From NCBI GenBank assembly GCA_002348615.1, contig DEBR01000005.1:1-64000 (forward strand): 64,000 nucleotides of DNA, read 5' to 3'. Shown here in pieces: positions 8,532 to 17,253 of the stretch. The DNA is from Candidatus Saccharibacteria bacterium UBA2951. Lineage in GTDB: Bacteria > Patescibacteriota > Saccharimonadia > Saccharimonadales > Saccharimonadaceae. Below the pieces are notes generated by a model. That model worked only from the letters and a program-made list of their open reading frames with translations, made no database searches and was not told where the DNA came from. Position numbers and translations under genes: made by a program. The stretch's first letter is position 1, and each line of letters starts with the position of its first letter.

Positions 8532-10282
8532 TCTTCGATAAACCCACCGCTTTGGTGCTTCCAAAGGGTGGCGTATGTACCGTTTTTCTTCAGCAATTCG
8601 GAATGGGTGCCGTCCTCGACGATCGTTCCGTCTTGCAATACAACGATACGGTCAAGCTTTGCGATAGTCGAAAGGCGATGAGCGATGACGATGCTGGTGC
8701 GGTCTTTCATAAGCACGTCCAGGCTTGCTTGAATAAGCCGCTCGCTTTCGCTGTCTAATGCGGACGTTGCCTCGTCGAGCACTAGAATAGGAGCATCTTT
8801 TAGTATGGCGCGGGCAATCGCGATACGTTGGCGTTGGCCTCCCGATAATTTTACACCGCGCTCTCCCACTAAGGTTTCAAATCCTTTTGGAAGATTCTTA
8901 ATGAACTCGTAGGCATGCGCCTTTTTTGCCGCGTCGATAATTTGTTCTTTCGTCGCGTCGGGCTTGCCGTACGAGATGTTTTCGTACAGGGAACGATGAA
9001 AGAGCATTGGCTCCTGGGCGACGTAAGCGATAGCTTCATGAAGACTCTTTTGGGTCACGCGGCTGATATCTTGGTTATCAATCGATATCATACCCTTATC
9101 TATGTCGGAAAAACGTAATAATATACGCGTCAGAGTTGTTTTTCCGGAACCGCTATGACCGACTAACCCTACCCGCTGACCGGCAGGAATAGTTAAATCG
9201 AAGTCCGAGAAGACCTGTTCACCCTTACCGTCGTCGTGTGTGAACGTAACCGAGTCGAACACGACCTTTCCGCTAGAAGTCTTTAGCTCATCAGACGTAT
9301 GGTCGATTAATGCGTAATCCTTCATAAGTATCTGGGTCATTTCGTGCGCGTCACCGATGACACGATTATAGGTACGAGTAATATTATTCAATTCCCAAAG
9401 CTGTCGGTTGATGTTAAGCGCGTAAATAAAAATCAGATACACCGTACCGACACTCGCGATTCCATATTGGGCGCCAAGTACTGCGAAGATGAATGCCACG
9501 GTGGCACCCAGCGCGTACATTGAGCTGAACGCGGATGTCGCTCCAAGCACGCCCCACTTTAATTGGAAGGAAGCATCTCGCCATGTATTTATGGTTTCTT
9601 GAGCCTTTTTATATTCATACTCTTCCCGTCCGAACGCTTTGACGGTACTGACATTTGTCACCATGTCGGCGAGGACGCCGCTCGTGCGGTTGCTTGCCGC
9701 GGCTTCGTTCCTATTACGCTCCGCCAAGAAACGTGAGCCCAGTACGACGACGACTGCGAACAGTGCCGCATATACGACGAGAAACAAGCCGTACTGCCAC
9801 ATTCCGAGTATCGAAAGAGTAATGATAGAACCGAATATCGTCGTAAGTATAGGAATACCGCTCCAAATGATCATGTCCCAAAACCGTTCCAGTGAACCTA
9901 TAAGCTTGGTGCTTTGGCTGACAAGTGAGCCGCCAAAACGGTTTGAATGAAATGCTATATCTTCTTTGGATAACTTTTCATATATGGAAAGATAAAGGTC
10001 GCGCTGACTGTTGACCTGAAACGTCCAGGTAAAGTAAAGCGCTAATCGCCAGACAAGTACTTCACCAAGAAATATCAGCACCGCATACGTAATGATAAGA
10101 TTCCAACTGTTCGCAAGCGTAATATGGCCTGCCTGCAATTTATTAAGGAACAATGAAAGGACATACGGCGCGATGATGGCGTTAACCAAAACGGCCAGCG
10201 TCGGAAAGAACAAGGCGAGCGTACGCTGTAATTTATAACGGCGCGTGGCTTGCCAAAAAAGTTTGATTGATTGTTTTTGCAT
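8528..10282 (-). CDS. ABC exporter, fused membrane and ATPase domains
   Basis: Half-size type I ABC exporter of 584 residues. A six-helix transmembrane domain covers about residues 15-320. The ATPase has Walker A GHSGSGKTT, signature LSGGQRQRIAIARA, Walker B ILVLDEATSALD and H-loop IAHRLST. It must dimerise, and no partner half-transporter is adjacent, so a homodimer is likely. The substrate is unknown (lipid, drug or peptide). The start is preceded by AAAGGAGCC and a TATACT (10293-10298 region) on the minus strand. Confidence 0.92.
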   Translation of the reverse strand: MQKQSIKLFWQATRRYKLQRTLALFFPTLAVLVNAIIAPYVLSLFLNKLQAGHITLANSWNLIITYAVLIFLGEVLVWRLALYFTWTFQVNSQRDLYLSIYEKLSKEDIAFHSNRFGGSLVSQSTKLIGSLERFWDMIIWSGIPILTTIFGSIITLSILGMWQYGLFLVVYAALFAVVVVLGSRFLAERNRNEAAASNRTSGVLADMVTNVSTVKAFGREEYEYKKAQETINTWRDASFQLKWGVLGATSAFSSMYALGATVAFIFAVLGAQYGIASVGTVYLIFIYALNINRQLWELNNITRTYNRVIGDAHEMTQILMKDYALIDHTSDELKTSSGKVVFDSVTFTHDDGKGEQVFSDFDLTIPAGQRVGLVGHSGSGKTTLTRILLRFSDIDKGMISIDNQDISRVTQKSLHEAIAYVAQEPMLFHRSLYENISYGKPDATKEQIIDAAKKAHAYEFIKNLPKGFETLVGERGVKLSGGQRQRIAIARAILKDAPILVLDEATSALDSESERLIQASLDVLMKDRTSIVIAHRLSTIAKLDRIVVLQDGTIVEDGTHSELLKKNGTYATLWKHQSGGFIED

Positions 10283-10396
10283 AGGCTCCTTTAAAGTATA
10301 TAGCGCTTAAGATCGTGTAAGCGGCCACGACGGGCTAACGTTTTTAGAATAGAGGATTATACGTATTGCATAATCATAGTAAAACTTACTATATAG

Positions 10397-10402
10397 TATA
10401 AT
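10397..10402 (+). promoter_or_regulatory. trhO -10, leaderless
   Basis: TATAAT lies 5 nt before the first ATG and 8 nt before a second in-frame ATG at 10411. No Shine-Dalgarno is present. Confidence 0.65.
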
Positions 10403-10407
10403 TACTC

Positions 10408-11310
10408 ATGATGCAAAAAATTCTGCTCTATTATAAATTTGCCCCGATTTCCGACCCGCATGCAGTTATGTTGTGGCAAAAAACGCTCGCCGATAGCTTA
10501 CATCTACGCGGGCGGATTTTGGTGAGTGCACAAGGGTTGAATGGAACGGTTGGCGGCGACATCGATGACCTAAAAGCTTACGTCAAGGCGACCAAGCAGT
10601 ACCCGCAGTTCAAAGACATCGTTTTCAAGTGGAGTGATGGTAGTCGTGACGATTTTCCTCGCATGAGCGTGAAGGTTAGACGCGAGCTGGTAGGATTTCA
10701 GAATAGCGAGGACGAGTTTGATGTCGATGAAAGCGGTGTCGTTGGTGGTGGCACGCACTTGAAGCCGAACGAGGTCAACGAGTTGGTTCAAAAATATGGC
10801 GAAGACGTCGTGTTTTTCGACGGTCGTAATGCCCACGAAGCAAAGATCGGCAAGTTCAAGGGCGCAGTAGTGCCTAACACCAATACTTCGCGCGACTTCA
10901 TAGCTGAGCTTGAAAGTGACAAGTATGACGACATCAAAGACAAGAAGGTAGTCACGTACTGCACCGGTGGTATTCGTTGTGAAGTTATTAGTGCCATGAT
11001 GAAAAAACGAGGCTTCAAAGACGTATATCAGATCGACGGCGGCATCGTGAAGTACGGTGAGCAGTTTGGCGACGATGGCCTATGGGAAGGACACTTACGA
11101 GTGTTCGATAAGCGTATGACGATGACGTTCAGTGATAAGGCGAAAACGATTGGGCAGTGCACGCATTGTGGCGGCAAGACGAGTAACTTCGAAAATTGCG
11201 CGTTCGCGAACTGTAACGATCTTGTCTTAATTTGCGAAGACTGCAAACAGAACCCCGACCTGCTGTACCACACTACTGCCTGCCGCGAAAAAGCTGCCGC
11301 TAAAGTCTAG
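10408..11310 (+). CDS. trhO: tRNA uridine(34) hydroxylase, rhodanese family
   Basis: YceA/TrhO-family protein of 300 residues. Characterised members carry out oxygen-dependent 5-hydroxylation of wobble U34 in tRNA. An N-terminal acylphosphatase-like domain (about 1-95) is followed by a rhodanese domain with the active-site loop CTGGIRCE (about residues 188-195). A Cys-rich C-terminus contains CTHCGG and CEDCK pairs that could hold zinc. It is somewhat shorter than the E. coli protein. It is probably monocistronic from a leaderless promoter; the true start could be the second ATG. Confidence 0.88.
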   Translation: MMQKILLYYKFAPISDPHAVMLWQKTLADSLHLRGRILVSAQGLNGTVGGDIDDLKAYVKATKQYPQFKDIVFKWSDGSRDDFPRMSVKVRRELVGFQNSEDEFDVDESGVVGGGTHLKPNEVNELVQKYGEDVVFFDGRNAHEAKIGKFKGAVVPNTNTSRDFIAELESDKYDDIKDKKVVTYCTGGIRCEVISAMMKKRGFKDVYQIDGGIVKYGEQFGDDGLWEGHLRVFDKRMTMTFSDKAKTIGQCTHCGGKTSNFENCAFANCNDLVLICEDCKQNPDLLYHTTACREKAAAKV

Positions 11311-11332
11311 CGTGTGCAACCACCGACCGGAG

Positions 11333-11338
11333 TATAAT
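11333..11338 (+). promoter_or_regulatory. -10 of the VOC gene with about 105-nt leader
   Basis: TATAAT predicts a start near 11345, leaving about 105 nt before the ATG at 11450. This is one of the longer leaders in the window. It contains a second AGGGAGG-like motif near 11350 with no ORF attached. Confidence 0.5.
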
Positions 11339-11449
11339 AGAAATACAGGAAGGGAGGCGACGACATAATCTTTACACAGAATACTTCGAGGATATTACGG
11401 TCATTATGTTCCCGCGGAAGCAGTGAAAGGGGATTACAAGGAGGTTCAC

Positions 11450-11836
11450 ATGTTTAAGAACGCGAACGCATTCAGTGGATTTTCGGTTGACGACCTTGAA
11501 GAAGCTAAGACATTCTACGCCGATATGCTTGGATGTAATGTGAATGACGAAGGCATGGGTCTCGAACTGCAGTTCCCAAACGGTCACAGTGTGTTTATCT
11601 ATGAAAAGGAAGACCACGAACCGGCCGGGTACACCGTATTGAACTTTCCGGTCGACGATATAAATACCGCCATAGACTCACTAGTTGAAGTCGGTGTCAC
11701 GATGGAACGCTATGATTCGCTACCCGCCGACCAAGACGGTAGGGGAGTGCTGCGAGGTAAAACTGCCGGTATGGGGCCTGACATCGCGTGGTTTAAAGAT
11801 CCCGCCGGAAACATACTCGCCGTACTTGAAAATTAA
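11450..11836 (+). CDS. VOC/glyoxalase-superfamily protein
   Basis: Single VOC-fold protein of 128 residues (glyoxalase I / bleomycin-resistance / dioxygenase superfamily). It has the paired beta-alpha-beta-beta-beta pattern, beginning GFSVDDLEEAKTFYADMLG and ending WFKDPAGNILAVLE. The start is set at ATG 11450 because AAGGAGG lies 6 nt upstream; an in-frame GTG at 11423 has nothing comparable. The substrate is unknown. It is followed by a separate ArsR-type promoter. Confidence 0.82.
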   Translation: MFKNANAFSGFSVDDLEEAKTFYADMLGCNVNDEGMGLELQFPNGHSVFIYEKEDHEPAGYTVLNFPVDDINTAIDSLVEVGVTMERYDSLPADQDGRGVLRGKTAGMGPDIAWFKDPAGNILAVLEN

Positions 11837-11844
11837 GTAAATCG

Positions 11845-11887
11845 TTGACACGGTTACGGTGTCATGCTAACTTTTAACCATATGGTT
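11845..11887 (+). promoter_or_regulatory. Promoter and likely operator of the ArsR operon
   Basis: TTGACA (11845-11850), a 17-nt spacer and TAACTT (11868-11873) form a strong promoter. Two inverted repeats overlap it. A 6-7-6 repeat (TGACAC and GTGTCA arms, 11846-11864) lies across the -35 and spacer. AACCATATGGTT (11876-11887) is a perfect 12-base palindrome over the predicted start site and start codon. Autorepression by the encoded ArsR protein is inferred. Confidence 0.65.
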
Positions 11888-12193
11888 GAATATACTCCAC
11901 ACATCGATATTATCTTCTCTGCTCTGGCAGACCCGATTCGGCGGGACATATTGGAACGCACGACTGACAGCGAACTGACGGTAAATGAAATCGCATTAGA
12001 ATACGACATCAGTTTGGCAGCGGTTTCAAAACACCTAAAAGTCTTGCAAGACGCTGGCTTAATAATTAAGAGAAAAGACGGCAGGTATAATTATGTCACT
12101 ACACGAACCGAAGGTATGCGCGCTGCCGCTGGCTATTTGCAGCAATATGAACAGTTCTGGAATGACCGCCTTAACGGAGAGATAAACGAGTAA
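11882..12193 (+). CDS. ArsR-family transcriptional regulator
   Basis: Winged-helix repressor of 103 residues beginning MVEYTPHIDIIF. The HTH is clear: ALADPIRRDILERT, then ISLAAVSKHLKVLQDAGLI with the recognition helix, then the wing RKDGRYNYV. No metal-binding CxC is seen, so it belongs to the metal-free SdpR-like branch often found beside small VOC/AHSA1-type stress genes. The ATG at 11882 is preferred over 11864 because the latter lies within the -10. It heads a tight operon of four genes. Confidence 0.88.
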   Translation: MVEYTPHIDIIFSALADPIRRDILERTTDSELTVNEIALEYDISLAAVSKHLKVLQDAGLIIKRKDGRYNYVTTRTEGMRAAAGYLQQYEQFWNDRLNGEINE

Positions 12194-12204
12194 AGGTTCT
12201 TCGT

Positions 12205-12489
12205 ATGTCATTCCAAGCTTACCTCGATAATATCGAAGCCAAGACGGGGAAAGCCCCTGACGAATTCGTCAAACTGGCGAAAGAAAAAGGTTTTGACAAA
12301 CCTGGCACGAAAGCCGGCGAGATCATCGCATGGTTAAAAGATGATTTCGGACTTGGTCGTGGGCACGCTATGGCACTCGTCCACGTTATCAAACACGGTG
12401 CACAAATTAGCGATAAACATGTTGGATCGGCCGGGTCGCACCGGGACGAGTCGGACACGCTGCGGCTGGATGGGACGGAGAGCCGATGA
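12205..12489 (+). CDS. DUF4287-type protein
   Basis: 94 residues resembling the DUF4287 family. It opens SFQAYLDNIEAKTGKAPDEF, followed by a second helical pair ending GRGHAMALVHVIK. The family is small and helical, without an established biochemical role, and is typically encoded beside ArsR regulators and DUF1801 proteins, as here. It starts 11 nt after the regulator and overlaps the next gene by 4 nt (ATGA), implying translational coupling. Confidence 0.75.
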   Translation: MSFQAYLDNIEAKTGKAPDEFVKLAKEKGFDKPGTKAGEIIAWLKDDFGLGRGHAMALVHVIKHGAQISDKHVGSAGSHRDESDTLRLDGTESR

Positions 12490-12842
12490 GAACGTACGAA
12501 GACATTAATGAATATCTGGCGGATTTTCCTCCAGAGACGCGCGAAAAACTAAAGGCCATTCGGAATGTCATTCGTAGGTCCGCACCCGAAGCGGTCGAAG
12601 CGATCAGTTATGGCATGCCGACGTTTCGGTTGAACGGTAAGAACATGATTCATTTTGCGGCCTTCGCTCATCACATTGGACTATATGCCACTCCGGACGG
12701 CCATGCCGAATTTGAGTCCGAACTTTCAAACTACAAACGAGGAAAAGGCTCGGTTCAATTTCCGCTCGACCAGCCACTTCCGCTCGACCTCATTCGACGA
12801 ATCACTGCCTATAGGGCACACCAACTAAGGAAAGGAGAATGA
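12486..12842 (+). CDS. DUF1801 / YdhG-like protein
   Basis: 118-residue protein matching the DUF1801 (frataxin-like, YdhG) family. The conserved core reads APEAVEAISYGMPTF (about residues 34-48), followed by HFAAFAHHIGLY. Proposed roles in the family include iron or small-molecule handling but are not settled. The gene is translationally coupled to the preceding DUF4287 gene and one base from the next, so all four operon genes should be made together under ArsR control. Confidence 0.82.
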   Translation: MRTYEDINEYLADFPPETREKLKAIRNVIRRSAPEAVEAISYGMPTFRLNGKNMIHFAAFAHHIGLYATPDGHAEFESELSNYKRGKGSVQFPLDQPLPLDLIRRITAYRAHQLRKGE

Positions 12843-12843
12843 T

Positions 12844-13311
12844 ATGGCAAACATTCAAACAGTAACCCCTTGCTTTTGGTTTGACCGCGATGCGGAGGAA
12901 GCAGCTAGCTTTTACTGCTCGGTCTTTGAGAACAGTAAGGTTCTGAAAGTCACGCATTACCCGACCGATGGTCTGGCGGATTTTCAAAAAGACAGGGCGG
13001 GTGAAGTCTTAACGGTTCAATTCGAGTTGAACGGGCAAAAGTTCATGGCGCTTAACGGTGGACCGGATTTCAAGTTCAACGAAGCGATATCGATGATGAT
13101 TGACTGCAAGGACCAGTCTGAGATTGACTACTATTGGGAAAAACTTTCGGCAATGCCGGAAGCCGAAATGTGTGGCTGGTGCAAAGATCGGTATGGGTTG
13201 AGTTGGCAAATAACGCCTGAGCAGCTGATGCCAGAATTAAATCCGAACCAGTTCGCCGCGCTCATGCAAATGAAAAAAATCGATATCGCCGCACTTGAGG
13301 CCGCCAAGTAG
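12844..13311 (+). CDS. PhnB-like VOC protein
   Basis: 155 residues of the PhnB/'3-demethylubiquinone methyltransferase-like' VOC family. It opens TPCFWFDRDAEEAASFY and carries GGPDFKFNEAISMMIDC followed by CGWCKDRYGLSWQITP. Despite the family nickname, these are not methyltransferases, and function is mostly unknown. An AAGGAGAAT site overlaps the end of the preceding gene. It is the last gene of the ArsR operon. Confidence 0.82.
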   Translation: MANIQTVTPCFWFDRDAEEAASFYCSVFENSKVLKVTHYPTDGLADFQKDRAGEVLTVQFELNGQKFMALNGGPDFKFNEAISMMIDCKDQSEIDYYWEKLSAMPEAEMCGWCKDRYGLSWQITPEQLMPELNPNQFAALMQMKKIDIAALEAAK

Positions 13312-13319
13312 AGACGAGC

Positions 13320-13325
13320 TATACT
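13320..13325 (+). promoter_or_regulatory. uvrC -10, leaderless GTG start
   Basis: TATACT is followed by exactly 6 nt and then GTG at 13332. The promoter fixes the unusual start codon. Confidence 0.7.
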
Positions 13326-13331
13326 ATAAGG

Positions 13332-14885
13332 GTGAATACTTCGCTCGAAGCCAAACTGAAAACGTTACCTCGTAGCCCGGGTGTTTATTTTCATAAATCA
13401 GAATCTGGCGAAATCATTTATGTCGGTAAGGCTGCGGTCCTGAAAAATCGGGTTCGCCAATATTTTCAGAGTTCCCGGAACTTTGACATAAAAACGATAG
13501 CACTCGTCAATGAGATTTATGATACGGATTGGGTCGAGACTGAAAGCGAAATCGATGCGCTATTCCTGGAAAGCGAAATGGTCAAGCGGTATATGCCGCG
13601 CTATAATATTTTGCTTCGTGACGATAAAAGCCAAACGTACGTGAGAATTGACATGAAAAGCGACTGGCCACATGTCAGCTTTACGCGCAACCCGGCCGAT
13701 GATGGAGCCGAGTATTTCGGGCCGTTTTACAATGGGTTGCCGGTCAAAAAGGCGCTCAGACTACTTCGCCAGGTGTACCCGTATTACACCAAGCCTCCTG
13801 CCAAACAGACTTCACGGCTTGAAGAAGATTTAGGGTTGAGCCCCAAACAGTCCGAGGGGAGCGAAGCGTACAAGCAAAACCTTCGAAAACTTATAAGTTA
13901 CATCAAAGGCAATCGGGTGGCGCTCACCCGCGAACTTGAATCAGCTATGAGAGCCGCGGCGGCACACCAAGATTTTGAAAAAGCTGCCGAGCTTCGTAAT
14001 CGCCTAAATCACATGCAAGAACTGAAACGCCGGGTAATGTTTGGTGACCGGGAGTTCATGGATATATCAAAAGACAAGGCGCTGAGTGACCTAACAGCAT
14101 TACTTGGTTTGAGAGATGTCCCTAAACGGATCGAGGGCTACGACATCTCCCATATGGGAGGCACCAACGTCGTCGCGAGCATGGTTGTGTTTACGAACGG
14201 CGTCAGCAATAGGGGTGAATATCGCAAATTCAAAACAAGACTCGAGCATAACAACGACACCTATAATATGCACGAAACCTTGAGTCGCCGGTTCTCTGAA
14301 AAAAATATCAAGTCGTGGGGTATGCCGGACCTGGTATTAATCGACGGTGGCAAAGGTCAGCTTGACGCCGCCCTAAAAGCAATGGAAGAACGAAGCGTCG
14401 CAGTGCCGACGATCAGTATTGCAAAAAGGGAAGAAGAAATCATAATCCACAGTAGTCGCTCGAATATTCCTGAAGCGGCGCTCAATGCGTTGCGACACAT
14501 GACCGTTCCAGGGGTGGGCGTGTTCGACGAAGGCGCGTATACCGTAGTAAATCTACATATTGGACAGCGAAATGCCGGTGCGCATTCAAAAAATCTAGGC
14601 GGGGGTATGTCAGTTAGCCCATATGCGGACATTACTAAACTGTTTCAGCGAATTCGCGACGAATCGCATCGCTTCGCAGTCAGCTACCACAGCGTGCTTA
14701 AGCAGAAAAAACAAACTGCCAGCGTTTTAGAAGATATTCCGGGCATTGGGCCTGAAACGCGCAAAAAACTCATTCGTACTTTTGGCAGTGTACGAAGTAT
14801 GTCGGACAGGGATGTCTCGGATATCGCAGCGGTAGTAGGCAAGGCGAAAGCAGAGCGCATACATGCCTATTTACAGCGGCTGTAA
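13332..14885 (+). CDS. uvrC: Excinuclease ABC subunit C
   Basis: Dual-incision nuclease of nucleotide excision repair. An N-terminal GIY-YIG domain (PGVYFHKS...IIYVGKA, about residues 13-35) makes the 3' cut. A UVR motif lies around 200-235, and an RNase H-like nuclease with GYDISHMGG makes the 5' cut. A C-terminal helix-hairpin-helix pair begins EDIPGIGPETRKKL. At 517 residues it is shorter than the usual ~600, mainly in the linker regions, but no domain is missing. It starts with GTG. Confidence 0.95.
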   Translation: MNTSLEAKLKTLPRSPGVYFHKSESGEIIYVGKAAVLKNRVRQYFQSSRNFDIKTIALVNEIYDTDWVETESEIDALFLESEMVKRYMPRYNILLRDDKSQTYVRIDMKSDWPHVSFTRNPADDGAEYFGPFYNGLPVKKALRLLRQVYPYYTKPPAKQTSRLEEDLGLSPKQSEGSEAYKQNLRKLISYIKGNRVALTRELESAMRAAAAHQDFEKAAELRNRLNHMQELKRRVMFGDREFMDISKDKALSDLTALLGLRDVPKRIEGYDISHMGGTNVVASMVVFTNGVSNRGEYRKFKTRLEHNNDTYNMHETLSRRFSEKNIKSWGMPDLVLIDGGKGQLDAALKAMEERSVAVPTISIAKREEEIIIHSSRSNIPEAALNALRHMTVPGVGVFDEGAYTVVNLHIGQRNAGAHSKNLGGGMSVSPYADITKLFQRIRDESHRFAVSYHSVLKQKKQTASVLEDIPGIGPETRKKLIRTFGSVRSMSDRDVSDIAAVVGKAKAERIHAYLQRL

Positions 14886-14891
14886 CACTTA

Positions 14892-14897
14892 TGCTAT
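14892..14897 (+). promoter_or_regulatory. Pilin -10
   Basis: TATAAT shortly after the uvrC stop, about 43 nt before the pilin ATG; a leader of about 35 nt is predicted. Confidence 0.5.
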
Positions 14898-14940
14898 AAT
14901 TTGCTTACTCTTATATCGTCACGGTTAAGGCAGGCCGAAT

Positions 14941-15321
14941 ATGAAAATAAATGCGAAATCGTATCAGTCAGAATCAGGCTTTACCGTCATAGAGATGATA
15001 GTCGTAATCGTGATCGTAGGATTACTCGCTGGACTCGTAGGTCTTAGCTGGAATAGTTGGCGTACAAGCGCGGCCCAAAAAGCCGTAAAAAGCGACTTAA
15101 AACTTGCTTCGGTTGCAATGGAGAATGCCAAAAACTTTGGCACGGGCTACCCAACCTCTCTACCCGCCACCTACAAGCCTGGTAAAGACGTAACCGTCAC
15201 TTACATGTCCGGCAGCGCCGCAAGTTATTGCATTCGAGGCGTGTCAACTATCGTCGCATCTGTAAGTTATATTATTAACTCGGCGAATAGTTCGGAGCCG
15301 GTGGCGGGAGCGTGTCCGTAG
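14941..15321 (+). CDS. Type IV pilin-like protein
   Basis: Prepilin of 126 residues. The class III leader ends at the cleavage site SG/FTVIEMIVVIVIVGLLAG (G-F at about residues 14-15, Glu at mature position 5), followed by the long hydrophobic helix. The globular part is small, with two Cys (CIRG... and GACP) that could form the pilin disulfide loop. No secretion ATPase or prepilin peptidase is nearby. It is one of three clear pilin genes scattered through the window, each next to unrelated genes. Confidence 0.85.
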   Translation: MKINAKSYQSESGFTVIEMIVVIVIVGLLAGLVGLSWNSWRTSAAQKAVKSDLKLASVAMENAKNFGTGYPTSLPATYKPGKDVTVTYMSGSAASYCIRGVSTIVASVSYIINSANSSEPVAGACP

Positions 15322-15370
15322 ACGCGCGTCATTACGGTCGGCAAAATACGGCACACGACAGATGTCTTGA

Positions 15371-15376
15371 TAGAAT
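15371..15376 (+). promoter_or_regulatory. M24 peptidase -10, leaderless
   Basis: TAGAAT, then 6 nt, then ATG at 15383. No Shine-Dalgarno is present. Confidence 0.6.
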
Positions 15377-15382
15377 GAGATT

Positions 15383-16582
15383 ATGAAGGCCACGTTTTTT
15401 ACGGAGAATCGCCATAACTTAGCGGCGTCATTGAAGGGCGGGCTTACGGTGCTTTCGGCATATCAGCGTCAACAGCGATCCAATGACTCGGCGCATTCCT
15501 TCGTCCAAGAGTCTAACTTTTGGTATCTGACCGGAATTGAAGAGCCCGACTGGATGGTCATCATTGACGGCTCGATTGATAAATCCTGGCTTGTTGCTCC
15601 CGACGTAGAAGAGGTACATGCGACATTTGATGGCAGTTTGTCACCCGAGACCGCCAAGCGGATAAGCGGAGTTAATTCAGTTATTACCGCAGACGAATCG
15701 ATTGTACTGCTGCGAAAACTAGCTAAGACACATGGTATGGTGAACACGGTTGGCAAGCCGACGCATGCCGACCACTTTAACTTCTCACTTAACCCGTCCA
15801 TTGCCCACAACTGGCAGATGTTGGAGCGTCACTTCGCGAAGGTTAACGATATTCAGCGTGAACTTAATGCGCTGCGAGCGATCAAACGACCGGAAGAAAT
15901 CAGCGTGATCCGGCAAGCGATTGATTATACTATCGAAGGCTTCGAGCGTATTAAGAAGACCTTGAATACATATAAGCACGAATACGAAATCGAAGCTGAT
16001 TTCAATCACACTATTCGTCGTAACGGTTCGGCTGGATACGCATACGACCCAATCATCGCCGCTGGCTCGAATGCCTGTACGCTACACTACATGAAAAATA
16101 GCGACAAACTCATATCCAGGCAGCTGGTGCTTATGGACGTCGGCGCGTCCTATGGTGGCTATGCGGCCGATATAACACGTACGTACGCCAAGGGTGAACC
16201 TACCAAGCGCCAACGCGAAATCCATACGGCCGTGGAAACCGCGCATCATCGAATTATCAACTTGATCGAACCCATGAAATCCGTCCAGGAGTACCAGAAG
16301 GACGTCGATACGATCATGAGCGAGGCTCTTGAGAGTATAGGACTCGCACACGACGAAGCCGGCATACGACGATATATGCCCCATGCTATCAGTCACGGAC
16401 TCGGTATCGATGTGCACGATAGCCTAGGTGCCCCTAAATACTTTGTCGAAGGAATGGTTCTTACCGTCGAACCGGGCATTTACGTACCTGAAGAAAAGAT
16501 CGGTGTCAGAATCGAAGACGATATCTTAGTGACCTCAAAAGGGAATGAGAATTTAAGTGCTCGTTTGTCGACAGGACTATAG
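15383..16582 (+). CDS. Xaa-Pro aminopeptidase (M24B)
   Basis: Metallopeptidase of 399 residues that removes N-terminal residues preceding proline. An aminopeptidase-P N-terminal domain (about 1-125) is followed by the pita-bread fold. Its five metal ligands are visible: MDVGASYGGYAADIT (two Asp), HGLGIDVHD (His), TVEPGIY (Glu) and GVRIEDDILV (Glu). It is probably cytosolic, as no signal peptide is present, and is likely part of peptide salvage. Confidence 0.93.
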   Translation: MKATFFTENRHNLAASLKGGLTVLSAYQRQQRSNDSAHSFVQESNFWYLTGIEEPDWMVIIDGSIDKSWLVAPDVEEVHATFDGSLSPETAKRISGVNSVITADESIVLLRKLAKTHGMVNTVGKPTHADHFNFSLNPSIAHNWQMLERHFAKVNDIQRELNALRAIKRPEEISVIRQAIDYTIEGFERIKKTLNTYKHEYEIEADFNHTIRRNGSAGYAYDPIIAAGSNACTLHYMKNSDKLISRQLVLMDVGASYGGYAADITRTYAKGEPTKRQREIHTAVETAHHRIINLIEPMKSVQEYQKDVDTIMSEALESIGLAHDEAGIRRYMPHAISHGLGIDVHDSLGAPKYFVEGMVLTVEPGIYVPEEKIGVRIEDDILVTSKGNENLSARLSTGL

Positions 16583-16591
16583 CGCGCAATG

Positions 16592-16604
16592 TATACTGAT
16601 ACTA
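16592..16604 (+). promoter_or_regulatory. -10 region of the holin-like gene
   Basis: TATACT (16592-16597), and overlapping GATACT (16599-16604), precede the ATG at 16610 and contain an earlier in-frame ATG at 16589. This argues for the later start. Confidence 0.55.
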
Positions 16605-16609
16605 ATTTT

Positions 16610-17002
16610 ATGAAGCGACAATTCATTGTGTTCTTATTGCGCTGGCTGTTGAACTCGTTCGGCCTTTGGCTGGCTGTGCGCCTGTTCGGTACAGGGTACG
16701 CACCTGAATCAATCGACGCAGGCGCAGGAGTATTCTTACTCGCCGGTCTTATCTTCTCGGTCATTAATAGCATTCTTCGTCCGATTGTGATCGTGTTGTC
16801 GCTACCCGCGATATTAGTGACACTCGGACTGTTCACGTTCATCGTCAATGGTTTGATGGTATATATCTCACTTGCTTTGACGCCAGGTCTTCAGATGAAG
16901 TTTTGGCACTCGGTCCTCGCCGGACTCCTGCTTAGTTTGATAAACTATATTGTAAGTAGCGCCGTAGAACTGCGTTACGAAGCAATCCGTAAGGAGTCAT
17001 AA
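16610..17002 (+). CDS. Four-helix membrane protein, phage-holin-4_2-like family
   Basis: 130 residues beginning MKRQFIVFLLRW and composed of about four hydrophobic helices. The pattern LLAGLIFSVINSILRPIVIVLSLPA is typical of the widespread bacterial membrane family annotated as 'phage holin family 4 / mycobacterial 4-TMS'. Despite the name, most members are chromosomal, and no phage genes occur here. It lies immediately upstream of secG, whose AAGGAG site is inside its end. Confidence 0.78.
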   Translation: MKRQFIVFLLRWLLNSFGLWLAVRLFGTGYAPESIDAGAGVFLLAGLIFSVINSILRPIVIVLSLPAILVTLGLFTFIVNGLMVYISLALTPGLQMKFWHSVLAGLLLSLINYIVSSAVELRYEAIRKES

Positions 17003-17239
17003 ATGGATATTGGTTCACTATTACAATTCATCACACTCGGATCAGGCATATTGATGATCGTCTGCGTACTCTTGCAGCAGCGCGGCGCTAGCCTTGGTGC
17101 CGGTTTCGGAAGCTCTGGAGAGCTATATACGACCCGGCGCGGTCTGGACAAAAGCCTTTTCGATGCGACCATCGTCCTTGCGGTCGTGTTTGTCCTTTCA
17201 ATCCTGGCCGGGCTACTGCTTCCCGGCGCGAACGGATAG
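17003..17239 (+). CDS. secG: Preprotein translocase subunit SecG
   Basis: 78-residue SecG: an N-terminal helix, the conserved cytosolic loop LLQQRGASLGAGFGSSGELY (about residues 26-45), and a second helix near the C-terminus. It supports SecYE-driven protein export. It starts directly after the previous stop codon with AAGGAG overlapping, so it is translationally coupled. The solute-binding protein follows after 14 nt, and the three genes likely form one operon. Confidence 0.9.
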   Translation: MDIGSLLQFITLGSGILMIVCVLLQQRGASLGAGFGSSGELYTTRRGLDKSLFDATIVLAVVFVLSILAGLLLPGANG

Positions 17240-17253
17240 GAACGTAAAAAGAG

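Noticed and set aside
16610..17002. Prophage lysis gene
   Set aside because: The family is called phage holin, but it is a common chromosomal membrane family, and no other phage genes are near.
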